Shown in pieces: positions 44,427 through 56,030 of a stretch of DNA of 64,000 nucleotides. Positions within the stretch are counted from its first letter, which is position 1. The number at the start of each line of letters is the position of its first letter. Source of the DNA: Elymus sibiricus (Eukaryota > Streptophyta > Magnoliopsida > Poales > Poaceae); assembly GCA_039707655.1 (NCBI GenBank), contig CM077666.1, forward strand, positions 307,422,166 to 307,486,165, written 5' to 3'. The notes under the pieces were generated by a model, which saw only the letters and a program-made list of their open reading frames with translations, was not told the origin of the DNA and did no database searches. A program made the translations under genes and the position numbers.

Positions 44427-47400
44427 CCATGCCGGAGCCTGTGGCTCGACGACAAGGACTAAAGGCATCTCTTTGGCCACGGGAGCACTTGCTTCTGCGA
44501 CAAGAACCTGGGGTTCTGCGCTGAGCGGCTGCTCACCAGCAACCGTGTCATTGTTCCCGGCAACATTTTTGCTGGCGACTTCAGGAAGCCCTGCCGGAAA
44601 GTTCTTGCCGGTATTCAATTTCTTTCTCTTACCGGCCCGCGTTGATGGAGTGACTGTTGGTCGATTCAAATGGAGCACAAAAGTTCCCGGTTCCACGGGA
44701 AGCTTTTGAGCGGCACACTTTGACAGGCTATCTGCAATGTTGTTTTCCGCACGAGGGACGTGCTCTGTTTGCAACCTGTCAAAGTGTTCTTCCAATTTCC
44801 TCACTTCTTCCACGTACGCTTCCATCAACGGGCTCTGGTAATCTTTGTTTACTTGCTTCACAACAAGCTGCGAGTCACCGCGGATGATCAATTTTTTGAT
44901 CCCAAGGTCCACTGCGATCCTAAGACCGGAAAGGAGTCCTTCGTACTCAGCAGTGTTGTTTGTAGCTTGCTCCCTGGGAAAGTGCATTTGAACCATGTAC
45001 TTGAGGTGCTCTCCTGTGGGTGCGACAAGCAAAACTCCGGCACCGGCGCATTGCAGCGAGAAGGCACCGTCAAAGTACATGATCCATTCCTTGGCTGTCT
45101 CTTTGCCGAGGAGAGCTGTTTCTCGAATTTCTTCGTCTTGTGTTGGCGTCCATTCGGCGATGAACTCTGCCAAGGCCCTGCTCTGAATGGTTGAAGTGCT
45201 TTCAAACTTGAGTGCAAAGCTTGACAATTCCAACGCCCACTCCACAATCCTGCCAGTTGCCTCTGGATTTCTCAAAATGCGTTGCAACGGAAAGCTGGTG
45301 ACGACGGTGATTTCATGTGCTTGGAAGTAGTGACGCAGCTTTCTCGAGGCCATAAGGAGGCCGAAAAGCAATTTCTGCACTCCAGAGTATCTTGATCTAG
45401 TCCCCTGCAGAAGGGAACTAACAAAATACACGGGTCACTGCACCACCTTCTTCTTTGGCATCTCTTGTTGATCAACTTCACTTGCTTGCGCTATCTTTGA
45501 CTTGTCGGCACCAGATCTTGCCGGAGAAGATTCCGGTTTGTCGCTGGACGGGTTTGCCATGGCTGCTTTTTCGTCATCGACTTCTCTCTGCGCCACTAAT
45601 GCAGCACTAGCCACTTGATTTGTTGTCGCTACGTACAACAGCAATGGCTCTTGTGGTCTAGGTACAACTAGTGTTGGCGCGGAGGAGAGGTATCTTTTCA
45701 AGTCCTGTAGCGCGGCCTCCGCTTCCGGAGTCCATTTCATTGGACCTGCCTTTTTCAAAATCTTGAAAAACGGCAGGGCACGCTCAGCGGATCTTGAAAT
45801 GAACCTACTCAAGGCAGCAACCCAGCCGGCAAGACGCCGCACATCTTTGACGCTTTTTGGTGCTTGAATCTGCTCAATGGCTTTGGTCTTGTTGGGATTT
45901 GCTTCAATTCCTCGCTGAGATACGAAGAATCCGAGAAGTTTGCCGGATGGAACGCCAAACACACACTTCTCGGGATTGAGCTTCAAGTTGATTTTGCGCA
46001 AGTTTGCAAATATCTCTTCTAAATCTTGAATGAGGGTAGACTTGTCCTTGGTTTTGACCACTATACCATCCATGTATGCTACCACATTCCTGTGCAGCTG
46101 GGGCTCAAAACCAATCTAAACCGCCCTTGCAAATGTTGAACCAGTACTCTTTAACCCGAAAGGCATACGCACAAAGCAGTATGTGCCACATGGAGTAATG
46201 AATGCTGTTTTCTCCTCATCCTCCTTGGCCATGAATATTTGATGGTATCCAGAATATGCATCAAGAAAGGAGAGCAAATCACAGCCGAAGGTAGAGTCTA
46301 CAATCTGGTCAATGCGCGGCAAGGGGAAAGGATCCTTTGGACATGCTTTGTTAATATCAGTGTAGTCAATACAAAGTCTCCACTTCCCGTTTGCTTTGCG
46401 CACTACAACTGGGTTTGCCAACCAAGTTGGATGTAGTACACCTCTAACCAAACCTGCTGCTTCTAGTTTCTTGATTTCTTTGGTAATGAATTGTTGCCGC
46501 TCCAAAGCTTGCTTCCGGACTTTTTGCTTGACGGGCCGAGCATGGGGACAAACGGCAAGGTGGTGCTCAATTACCTCCCTGGGAACACCGGGGATGTCAG
46601 ATGGTCGCCATGCGAACACATCGACATTCGCCCGCAAGAAGGCAACGAGCGCGCTTTCCTATTTGCTGTCAAGGGTGGCACTGATGGTGAAGGTACCGTC
46701 AGTGCCATCCTCCCTAGTCGGCACCTTCTTGGTCGCCGGTGAAGCAGCTTTGGATTTCTTACCGGCGGAGCACTCCAGCAGGTCTTCAACAGGCGCGCAG
46801 CACTCCGAAGATGTGCGCTTCCCGGAATCCTTGCTAGAGGTCTTGCCGAACTTCTTGTTTTTGTTCTTCTTGGTGGAAGCTGGCGCCTTGGCGGCCTCTG
46901 CTGCAACCGCATCTCTATACATCTTGTCGACGCAAATGACTGCATCTTTCTTGTCGGAGTTGACGGAGATGACACCCATGGGCCCTGGCATCTTCAACGT
47001 GTTGTAAGCATAGTGAGATGCTGCCATGAATTTTGCCAGGGCTGGGCGGCCAAGAATTCCATTGTACGGCAAGGGGATCTTGACGACGTCAAACACAATC
47101 TTTTCCGTTCTGTAGTTCAGTTCCCCGCCAAATGTTACCGGTAATGTGATCTTTCCCTTGGGCTGGCTTCTTCCTGGGTTTACTCCTTGAAACGTGCCCG
47201 TTTTCTCGAGTTCCTCATCGGGGATCTACAGCCTCTTGATAACTTCCGGAGAGATCAGATTCAGACCGACCCCACCGTCAACTAACATCTTTGTTACTTG
47301 GAGGTTGCGAATTGTTGGTGAAACCAACAACGGCAAACACCCGATCGCAGTTACGCGATCAGGGTGGTCCTCAGCATAAAAAATGATAGGCGTGTGTGAC

Positions 47401-49743
47401 CATTTGAGCGATTTTTGAGCACCCATTGTCGGTTCCGCTGCATTAACCTCACACGCCCACTGCTTAAGTTGACGGTGAGAGGAGTGCAAAGATGCTCCTC
47501 CGTCGATGCACATGGCGTCGGTTGCCTTCTGGAATTCTTGTTCGCTGGTCTCATCATCGTCCTCTTCGTCACTTCCATCATCCTCCTCTTTCTTGTCTCG
47601 GCCTCTCGCAGGCTTCTCTTTTTGCTGCTTGGCCTTGCCGCGGCGGCCTCCTCATCCACCACGGCCCTTTTTGCCGGATCCACCAGTACCATCTTGACCT
47701 TTCTCTTTGTCATGCTTTTCGTATTCAGCTTTCTGTTTCTCAACAAGGTGCTCGACTTGCCGGCACTCTTGGAGATCGTGGCCTTTGGTACGGTGAATTT
47801 TGTAGTATGGTCCATCAGACTTGCCGGCTTTCTCGTTTGCCGCCGCCTCCTGGCAAGCGGCGCATACAGCAGCCTCCTTGCCGGAGTTTTCAGTCTTGGC
47901 TTTCTTGGCAGGCTCGGAGTTGCCAGAGCCTTCGACAGCCATAATGGTTTTGCCCTTGCGCTTCCTGTTACGCTTTCGGCCTTTCTTTCTCGGGGTGGCA
48001 GCATCATCGTCCTCAGAATCTACCTCGGCACCAGCGTCCTCCCCGGGAAGCCTCCTCCCTTCCTCAGTATGTGCGCACTTATCTGCCAATGTGTAGAGCT
48101 CGTTGACGGTCTTGGGCAGCTTGATGTTCATTTTCTCCCGCATCCTCCGATTGCGCACATTCATGTGAAAGGCGGCAATCACGGCTGCGGGGTGCATATC
48201 TGGGATATTGCGGTGCACACGGCTGAATCTCTGGATATACTTGCGCAAAGTTTCACCATCTCTTTGCGGGATCACCTGCAGGTCACTGGGCTGTCCAGGG
48301 GCCTTGTGGCCTCCGGTAAAGGCACCAACAAACTCATTGCAGAGATCTGACCACGAAGAAATGGAGTTCTCCGGCAAGTTCATCAGCCAAGATCTCACGT
48401 TGGGCTTCAGTACCAACGGAAAATAGTTGGCTAGGATCTTCTCGTCTCTTCCCCCGGCAGCTTGCACAGCAATCGTGTAGATGCCCAGAAACTCTGTCGG
48501 GTTCAGCTTGCCGTCGTACTTCTCTGGTACTTTTGGCTTGAAGGCCCGGACAGACGGCCATCGGACTTGCCGTAGCTCGCGGGTGAAAGCAGGACATCCA
48601 ACCCCGTAAGGCAGATATCCGCCAACCCCTGGCGCAGGCTCGTCAACGATGGGGCTGTTGCGCGCATCAGATTGACGGCGCGCCTCCCAGCGCCGTTCAA
48701 TGGTGGTGCGGGCGTCTTGTACCTGCCTATCTCGTAGCACTTGCCGCTGGTCTTGCCGCGCCCGTGGATCCGAAGAAGCCATCGACATCTCGTCGGGCTT
48801 GAAAGATTGTTGGGCTTGTCGCGGCTGTTGACGTTGTTGCTGCTGAGGCTGTTGCCGCGGAGGCGATTGCACCGTTAGCATAGCACCGTCAACGCGGCCA
48901 CCAGTTAGGGCTACTGGTGCTGTTTGCGGTCGCCGTGAGGGCTCCGCTTGCTGTGATTTGCTAGCTTTGGCAAATCCAATCAAGCTTTGGATGGTGGCTC
49001 TCCACTCATCCATCTTCTCTGCTGCCGGAGGGAAGTTTAGCAGCATTTGAGCCCGCATCATTGCCTCCGCCGCAGTGTTTGGCATGGCCGAAAGCGAAGA
49101 ACACGAAGTCGCTCTACTCCTGCCAGAGCCAGCAGGAGCGCCATCGCGATCTTGCTGCTGTAGCACATGACCAGCAGAAGGGTGTCGCGGAGGAGGTGGC
49201 GCCTGGCGATCTGGGATCTGATCGACAGGGGTCTTGCCGTGTGGATGCCGCCGCCCAGGGTCGTTGATGTCGCTTGGGGTCACGTTGCGCCTATCCTGTA
49301 ATGGGCGCAGCGTGTGTCTCGACGCAGCATCCCTGGATGTTGCCACAGCAGGGTCTTGGCTCGCGCCGGCCCGGGGATCGTTGCCCCGGTGGCTGCGTTC
49401 GTCGGTGCGGTGAGGAGGAGGTAGACGTCCATCCGCCCCGCCCGCGCCGCCTCGGCTTTGTTCGCTGGAGGGTCAAGGAAGCCGACTACCCCCAGTGCGC
49501 CCATCTGCTGCTCCGGCCGTGGTGGGCATGGCGACCGTGCCACCCGCGCTGGCCATACCAACCGCGGCGTCCGCGCCGCCTGCATTAGCTGCGCCGCCTG
49601 CGGATGCGCGTGAAGGAGCTTTGGAGGCGGAAGGATCTGTCATCGTGATGCCCTTCTTCTTGGGCGCCATCGACGGTGAAGAAGATGATGAAGCTGATGA
49701 TATCGACGCGCACTCTGATGATTCAGGTTCGCACCAGCCTTCT

Positions 49744-49762
49744 CCCCATACCTGGCGCACCA
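49744..49762 (-). other. Primer-binding-like site of element B
   Basis: The minus strand reads TGGTGCGCCAGGTATGGGG a few bases after the 5' LTR. TGG at its start suits pairing to a tRNA 3' CCA end. Confidence 0.55.
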
Positions 49763-49766
49763 AAGA

Positions 49767-50632
49767 TTTCGTGGTGGAACGACCATCTATGGGGCCATCC
49801 AGCCCCTTGTGGTTCGGTGAGGGGCGACGCAAGCACAAAGAGCAGAATCACCAAAGGACGCAGGGCGATTTTGACCCAGGTTCGGGCCGCCCGTGAGGCG
49901 TAAAACCCTACTCCTGCTTTAGTATATTGGGTGTGTATGAACATGATGACAAGGAGCGCTTCCCCGGCAAGGTGCGGAGAGGCAGCTGCACATGCGAGTT
50001 GTGTCAAGGGTTTGAATCCCTCTAACTGTTGCCTTGGCCCTCCTTTTATAGCTCAAGGGGTTACCACAGTGGCAAAATAGTAATTACATAGCGATTAGAT
50101 AGCAAACAGTGCTATCATACCTAACTCTGCTAGTTTAGGACAAAAGCATTAAATGCACTGTTAGGTGTCATGTGGAGAGGCAATCCCGGCAAGGTTTCTG
50201 CACCGCTCGCCCAGCTACCTCGTATTATTCTGAGACGCCTCCTGGACGGGTGTCATTAGAGGCAAATCATGTCCCAGCTTGCTGACACGTGCCCGACAGG
50301 CCTTACCAACCAGCCTACACGGTCGACACCTCATACATCAGCGAACAGCTGTGCGGTGAGGTGGAGCGCTGGAGGACTGGCAGAAGCTTGCCGGTACGGA
50401 GCTTGCCGGGTCTTCACCTTGCCGGTTTAGCCTTGCCGGCAAGGAATGTCTTCATCTTCGGTACTGGTTGAGTGCTCGTTGGTGTTGTGCCTTGAGCTTC
50501 TCCCCAGTGGCTTCTGCAACTGGGTCTTGAGTCTTGGTCTTGGCGGTTCCCGGCAAGGCTTGGCCGGCAAGGAGGCTGCTACTGTCTGCACATAAGTCAG
50601 GGTATAAAATACCCATGTTTTATACATCGACA
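49767..50632 (-). mobile_element. 5' LTR of element B
   Basis: Counterpart of 37571-38422. Its inner terminus is mutated (plus strand TTTCG instead of TGTCG). It is 14 bp longer because of an extra CTTGGCCGGCAAGG-type segment. The minus strand starts TGTCGATGTATAAAAC, which includes a TATA-like stretch. Confidence 0.9.
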
Positions 50633-50637
50633 CACTG

Positions 50638-52570
50638 TATCCCTGATTGATATCCTTTGTGTTGTCTGGGTCGGGGGCGCGCGATGGTTAACTCCTCCCA
50701 ACCTCCTCCCTAGGGGCACGCGAGTAGTACTTTGCTTCGAGGGCTAATAAACTTTCATAATAAGTATTTTAGTTCTTTATGGCTAATGTGAGACTATGGA
50801 CTATAAGCACTTCCACCCAATGTTGAGGATATCGCTTATCGTTAGTGTCTCGGTCGGTAGGGGATTAGAGATTAATCAAAAATCGGACGATTAATCGATT
50901 TTATCGGTTGACTATTAATCATCCATTTTTTTTACAAATCCCAGGTTTCCAGCACTAAAATATGTTATTCAACAAAAAAATAATATTGGACAAAAGTGTT
51001 ACCTTGATTCGTTACCTTTGAATTTTGTACAATGACAAACAAAACAGGACAGCTGCACATATTACATAACAAGGTCCGCAAAACACAAATAAACATAGTT
51101 CTTGCACACAGAGTGCTAGAAATAGGCCCGATTTATCGGTATATTCCAGATAAATCGCTTGTCAGAGCGATAAATCGGTCCAAATGATAAATGGTGATGA
51201 TATGGCATAATCTTATCGGTCACCCACCGATTAGCGATAAATCGGACGATAAATCACTGAATCGGAAGATTTTTTGAACAGTGCTTCCACCTATCCATAT
51301 TTTGCTAGCCTCTTCAGTACCGTGCATTGCCCGTTCACACCTCGAGACTTGGTGCAAACTTCGTCGGTGCATCCAAATCCCGTGATATGACATGCTCTAT
51401 CACACATAAGCCTTATTATATCCTTCCTCAAAACAGCCACCATACCTACCTATCATGGCATTTCCATAGCCATTCCGAGATATATTGTCATGCGACTTCC
51501 ACGGTTACTATTCACATGACTTGAGCATTCATTGTCATTTTTGCTTTGCATGATCATATAGGGCTGACATGATATTTGTGGCGCAGCCACCATTCATCAT
51601 TGTTATACATGTTACGCTAGATAATTGCACATCCTGGTACACTACCAGAGGCATTCATATGTAGTCATATCATTCAGTTTTATTGAGTTGTAAGTAAATA
51701 GAAGTGTGATGATCATAATTATTAGAGCATTGTCCCAGTGAGGAAAAGAATGATGGAGACTAATGAATCCTCGTAAAAGTGGGGATGAGGTTCATGATAT
51801 TGTTCTAAAAACAAGAGAGAAGGGGCAATGCTACTATCCTTTACCACACTTGTGCTTCAAAGTAGCACCATGTTCTTCATATAGAGAGTCTCCATGATTT
51901 GTCACTTTCATATACTAGTGGGAATTTTTACATTATAGAACTTGACTTGCATATTCCAATGATGAGCTTTCTCCAAATGCCCGAGGTCTTCATGAGCAAG
52001 TAAGTTGGATGCACACCCACTTAGTTTCAGTAATGAGCTTTCATACACTTATAGCTCTAGTGCATCTGTTGCATGGCAATCCCTACTCCTCGTATCGATA
52101 TCGATTGCAAGGCATCTCCATTGCCTAAGGATCCTCCTAGTTGATGTGAGACCTTCTCAACCTTTTGTCTTCCCTTATAAACCCCTACCATCGTTCTCTT
52201 TGCCATCCAAAGTGTTAAATCCATGGCTCACACTCAAGTATTGAGTGGAGTTAAAAATGCTGAAGCGAGAAAAAGTATGATACAATTGCTTGGTTTGGCA
52301 CCGGGGTGTTCATGATTTATACTTTTGCTAAGAAAACCGAGTTATGCCATGCTTACACGATTAAATGAGTAGGAATAACGTTCTTTAGCATTGATATTTT
52401 GAAGAGTGATGATTATTTTCTAGTATTCTTTTATACTACCATTTTGATATATACGAAGTCATCATTTCTCGACATTCATACCTCAAAGATCACATGATTA
52501 AGACATGTTAGGTAGCATTCAACATCAAAAATTCTATTTTTATCATTCACCAACTCGAGGACGAGAAGGA
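50638..52570 (+). other. Non-coding 3' region of element A, second part
   Basis: Resumes element A after element B. No gene. It contains the hAT-like insertion at 50818-51283 and long AT-rich sequence typical of this gypsy group upstream of the polypurine tract. Confidence 0.65.
50818..51283. mobile_element. hAT-like non-autonomous element (~466 bp)
   Basis: Flanked by the 8-bp direct repeat CTTCCACC (50810-50817 and 51284-51291). The ends are CAATGTT and, inverted, CACTGTT. An 8-bp duplication and a short CA-starting terminal repeat are hallmarks of hAT elements. The body has many GATAAATCG / CGATTTATC phrases in both orientations, giving a foldback-prone sequence. Confidence 0.6.
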
Positions 52571-52587
52571 ATTAAGCTTGGCGATGT
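52571..52587 (+). other. Polypurine tract of element A
   Basis: ATTAAGCTTGGCGATGT lies immediately before the 3' LTR. The usual form in this group is AAGCTTGGGGATGC. Confidence 0.65.
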
Positions 52588-53466
52588 TGATACGTCTCCA
52601 ACGTATGTATAATTTTTTATTGTTTCATGTTATTATATTATCAATCTTGTATGCTTTATATGCCATTTTATATCATTTTTGGGAACTATCCTATTAACTC
52701 AGTGCCGAGTGCGAGTTCCTGTTTTTTCCTATTTCTTTGTTTCGCAAAAAACCATACCAAACGAAGTCCAAACATGATGAAACATTACGGTGATTTTTTC
52801 TGGACTAGGAGAGACCCTAGAAGCTTCGGGGGGAGGCCAGAAGATCTACGGGAGAGCCACAAGCTCACACATCGCGCCCTAGGAGGGCGCACCACCTGAG
52901 CTTGTGGGCCCCATGGAGGTCCTCTTGACGTAATTCCAACGCTATAAATTTTCAAATATTGCAAAACCCCAGAGCGAGACCCGAAACAATTTTATCGCTG
53001 TCGCAAGCCTCTATTCTTCTGTGATCCCATCTGGAGGCCTCTGCCGACACTATGCCGAAGGGGGAATCAATCATGGAACCGTCTTCATCAACCTTGCTGC
53101 CTCCATGATGATGTGTGAGTAGTTCCCACAGGACCTACGGGTCCATAGCAGTAGCTAGATGGCCCTCTCTCTCTTTTTGATCTTCAATACAATGTTCTCT
53201 TCGGAGATCGATTCGATGTAATCTTTTTGTAGTGGGTTTGTTGGGATCCGATGAATTGTGGGTTTATGATCAGATTATTCGTTGAAATTAATTGAGGCCC
53301 TTTCTGAGATTTATTATGTGTGATTTTATAGCCTTGTATTTCTCTCCGATCTATCTGTCTTCTTTGGCCAATTAGATTGATTTATCTTCAGTGGAAGAGG
53401 TGCCTGGTAGTAGTTCAATCTTGTGGTGTCCTCACTCTGTGTAAGGAGGAGTAGCGAGGCACGTAT
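52588..53466 (+). mobile_element. 3' LTR of element A, truncated by insertion
   Basis: Starts TGATACGTCTCCAACG and follows the 5' LTR to CACGTAT, where the copia-like LTR starts. It has many point differences from the 5' LTR, which suggests an old insertion. Confidence 0.85.
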
Positions 53467-54598
53467 TGTTGGGAAACGTAGTAGAAAACAAAAAAAATCG
53501 CCCTACGATCACACAGAAACAATATGAAGATGCATTAACGGTTTGGATCAGGTGCTTACCGACTCTGAGTTGCAACGGAAGAAGACGAGTCGGTGTAGAT
53601 CATACTCGGAGTCCCTCAAACCATAGATGAACGATCCCGCGAACCGCCCACGAACAGTCCCTCGAAGGGAATACCGAAAGCACGGCCTCTCTACGAGTTG
53701 CAAGCGTACGGCTTTCACGATCCGGTAGCGCTTCGCCGTCCAGAGCTAATCGTCGCCGCAGAATTAGTGGGAGGAGATTAGAACCACACTGGGCTTCTAA
53801 TTATGAGGATTAGAGGATCTAGGTATAGCTCTAATTGATCAACTAGGACCAACTAGAACTAGAGCTAGAGAACCAGAGGAGGCTCCAAACCTAGTGGTCG
53901 AGAAAAGGTGCAAAATCCTCTAGTATATATAGGTTGGAGGGGATAGGAGGGGCGCCACAAGGAGGGGAGTCCTTCCCAAGGGGGGAAGGAGGAGTCCTTT
54001 CCCCACCCCAATTCGGCCTCCCCTAAAGAGAAAGGGGGGCACCTCCCCTATTGGGCCCTTGTGGCCCTAGTTGCCTTCCACCTCTTGGCCTTTTAAGGTT
54101 TGTTGATATTTAATAAATTATAAAAGCCTCCTAACAATTACTAGAGCCTTTTATTATTAATTTAACATCTCCAGAAACATTTTCCACTAATATATTATTT
54201 ATTGGTAATACCCGGTATTGCCCGATAAACTCCAAAACCCTTCTGGTGACCCCGAAACGCTTCAGGTTCCTCTAGAAACTATTTCAAATATTAATGAAAC
54301 TATTTCACAAATAAATCCTTGATACTCCCGTTCTACTAACACTCAGTAGATCGTGATTACCTTAAGCTTGTGACCCTGTAGCTTCAGTAAAACATAAACA
54401 TGAACAAAACCCCTTTGTTCAATGACCGATAGCGGCACCGTGGATGTCCATATTGATCCCTATGAGTACACGAATAACATTCGAGTGAACCTTTGGTTAT
54501 CATGTGATATTCCCTTTGCTTCGCAATACTTTACAAAACCCGAGGTGAGATATATCGATATCCTCTTGAGTCATACACATGCTCACTATACCGGTATC
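53467..54598. mobile_element. Copia-like LTR, interrupted by element D
   Basis: Starts TGTTGGGAAACGTAG inside the 3' LTR of A, after CGTAT. The body resembles Triticeae copia LTRs, with a GC-rich leader-like part followed by AT-rich sequence. It is cut at 54598 where D begins. Orientation and family are undetermined because no coding region is in the window. Confidence 0.55.
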
Positions 54599-56015
54599 TA
54601 ATAACCCACAAGTATAGGGGATCGCGACAGTCTTCGAGGGTAGTATTTCACCCAAATTTATTGATTTGACACAAGGGGAGCCAAAGAATATTTATGAGTA
54701 TTAGCAGCTGAGTTGTCAATTCAACCACACCTGGAGAACTAAATATCTGTAGCAAAGTGTTTAGTAGCACAGTAGTATGATGGTTTGATAGAAGTCGTAA
54801 CAGTAGCAATAGTAACGGAAATAGTAACAGTAGCAGTTTTGTAGTGATTGTAACAGCAGCAACAACGGCAGTAACTTAGCAAAGATCAATATGAGAAAAT
54901 CATAGGCATTGGATCAGTGATGGATAATTATGTTGGATGACATTCATCATATAACAGTCACAACCTAGAGCTATACACAATAGCATCAATTCATCAATGT
55001 AATGTAGGCATGTATTCCGTATATAGTCATACATGCTTATAATAACTTGCATGACATCTTTTGTCCTACCCTCCCGTGGCAGCGGGATCCATAAGGATAC
55101 TAAGGGATATTAAGGCCTCCTTTTTATTAGAGAACTGGATTAAAGCATTAACACATGGTGAATACATGAACTCCTCGAATTACAGTCATCCCCGGAGAGT
55201 ATCCCAAACAATTGTCACTATGTGGTCTAGGGATCAGAACAATAACAAGTGCATATAACTAGCAGATAGGATCAAGAACTCAAATATATTCATGAAAACA
55301 TAGAGGGTTCAGATCTGAAATCATGACACTCGGGCCCTAGTGACAAGCATTAAGCATAGCAAAGTCATAGCAACATCAATCTCAAAACATAGTGGATACT
55401 AGGGATCAAGCCCTAACAAATTGACTCGATTACATGAAAAATCTCATCCAACTCCATCACCGTCCAGCAAGCCTATGAAGGAATTACTCACTCTCGGCGG
55501 TGAGCATCATGGAATTGTTGATGGAGGATGGTTGATGATGACGACGGCGATGAATCCCCCTCTCCGGAGCCCCGAACGGACTCCAGATCAGCCCTCTCGA
55601 TGAAGAACGGTAGGTGGCGGCGGCTCCGTATCGTAAAATGTGATGAAACTTCTTCTCCTATTTTTTTATCAGGGAAACAGAATTTATAGCGCTGGAATTA
55701 GGTCAGGAGGAGCCTCGTGGGCTCCACAAGGCATCAGGGCGCGCCCTGGGGGGGGTAGGCACGCCCTGTTGCCTTGTGGGCAACTGGTGGCCCCCTCCAG
55801 TGGATCTTCGTTCCAGTATTTTTTATTTATTCCATAAAAAATCTCCAAAAAGTTTTGTCCAATTCCGAGAACTTTTATTTCTGCACAAAAACAACACCAT
55901 GGTAGTTTTGCTGAAAACAGTGTCAGTCCGGATTAGTTTCATTCAAATCATGCAAATTAGACTCCAAAACAAGAGCAAAAGTGTTTGGAAAAGTAGATAC
56001 GACGGAGACGTATCA
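54599..56015 (-). mobile_element. 3' LTR of element D
   Basis: On the minus strand it starts TGATACGTCTCCGTCG at 56015 and ends near 54599, where the expected TG on the plus strand is mutated to TA. It is about 1417 bp. It carries the CCTATACTTGTGGGTTA ending common to this gypsy type. Confidence 0.75.
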
Positions 56016-56030
56016 ACTCCCCCAAGCTTA
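56016..56030 (-). other. Polypurine tract of element D
   Basis: The minus strand reads TAAGCTTGGGGGAGT next to the LTR. Confidence 0.65.

Larger units (their letters stand above)
40580..49670 (-). pseudogene. gag-pol polyprotein of element B, 2159 codons, six nonsense codons
   Basis: The chosen start is ATG at 49670 (MAPKKKG). Excluding the two solo LTRs and one copy of each target duplication, the frame is 6477 nt, divisible by three, ending at 40580. Nonsense codons lie at 49473-49475, 47652-47654, 47226-47228, 46659-46661, 46116-46118 and 45435-45437. Domain order is gag (to ~47650), protease (MLVDGGVGLNLI, ~47270), RT (LSFLDAYSGYHQIF; the active site reads YMDGIVV instead of the usual YxDD), RNase H (MYFDGAF, NNTAEYEGLL), then integrase. 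Integrase has a His/Cys zinc site and DDE residues in WGLDILGPF, ITDNGTQF and NGQAERTNAEV. This protein would copy and integrate the element. The nonsense codons and the RT change predict inactivity. Confidence 0.9.
37571..50632 (-). mobile_element. Gypsy element B, full length, inserted in element A
   Basis: Two ~0.85-kb LTRs (37571-38422 and 49767-50632) enclose gag-protease-RT-RNase H-integrase on the minus strand. The flanks are CACTG (37566-37570 and 50633-50637). Domain order with integrase last is that of Ty3/gypsy. A polypurine tract abuts the 3' LTR, and a tRNA-primer-like site follows the 5' LTR. Two solo LTRs interrupt pol, and an antisense ORF lies between pol and the 3' LTR. That arrangement is known from Tat-lineage gypsy elements such as Grande and RIRE2. 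All major domains are present, but nonsense codons should prevent autonomous movement. Confidence 0.92.
32565..53466 (+). mobile_element. Gypsy element A, gag-protease only, interrupted by element B
   Basis: The element has a 5' LTR, a primer-binding-like site, a broken gag-protease frame, long non-coding 3' sequence, a polypurine tract and a partial 3' LTR. Internal parts are 34056-37570 and 50638-52587. Element B and its target duplication lie between them. No reverse transcriptase, RNase H or integrase was seen, so it should depend on another element for mobilisation. The layout and LTR start resemble the Sabrina/WHAM/Fatima-type gypsy elements of Triticeae. The name is not certain. Confidence 0.75.

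Noticed and set aside
47415..48350. 311-codon plus-strand ORF opposite gag
   Set aside because: It is a shadow of the highly biased gag sequence on the minus strand. Its hydrophobic Leu/Ser/Phe content is the usual antisense artefact.
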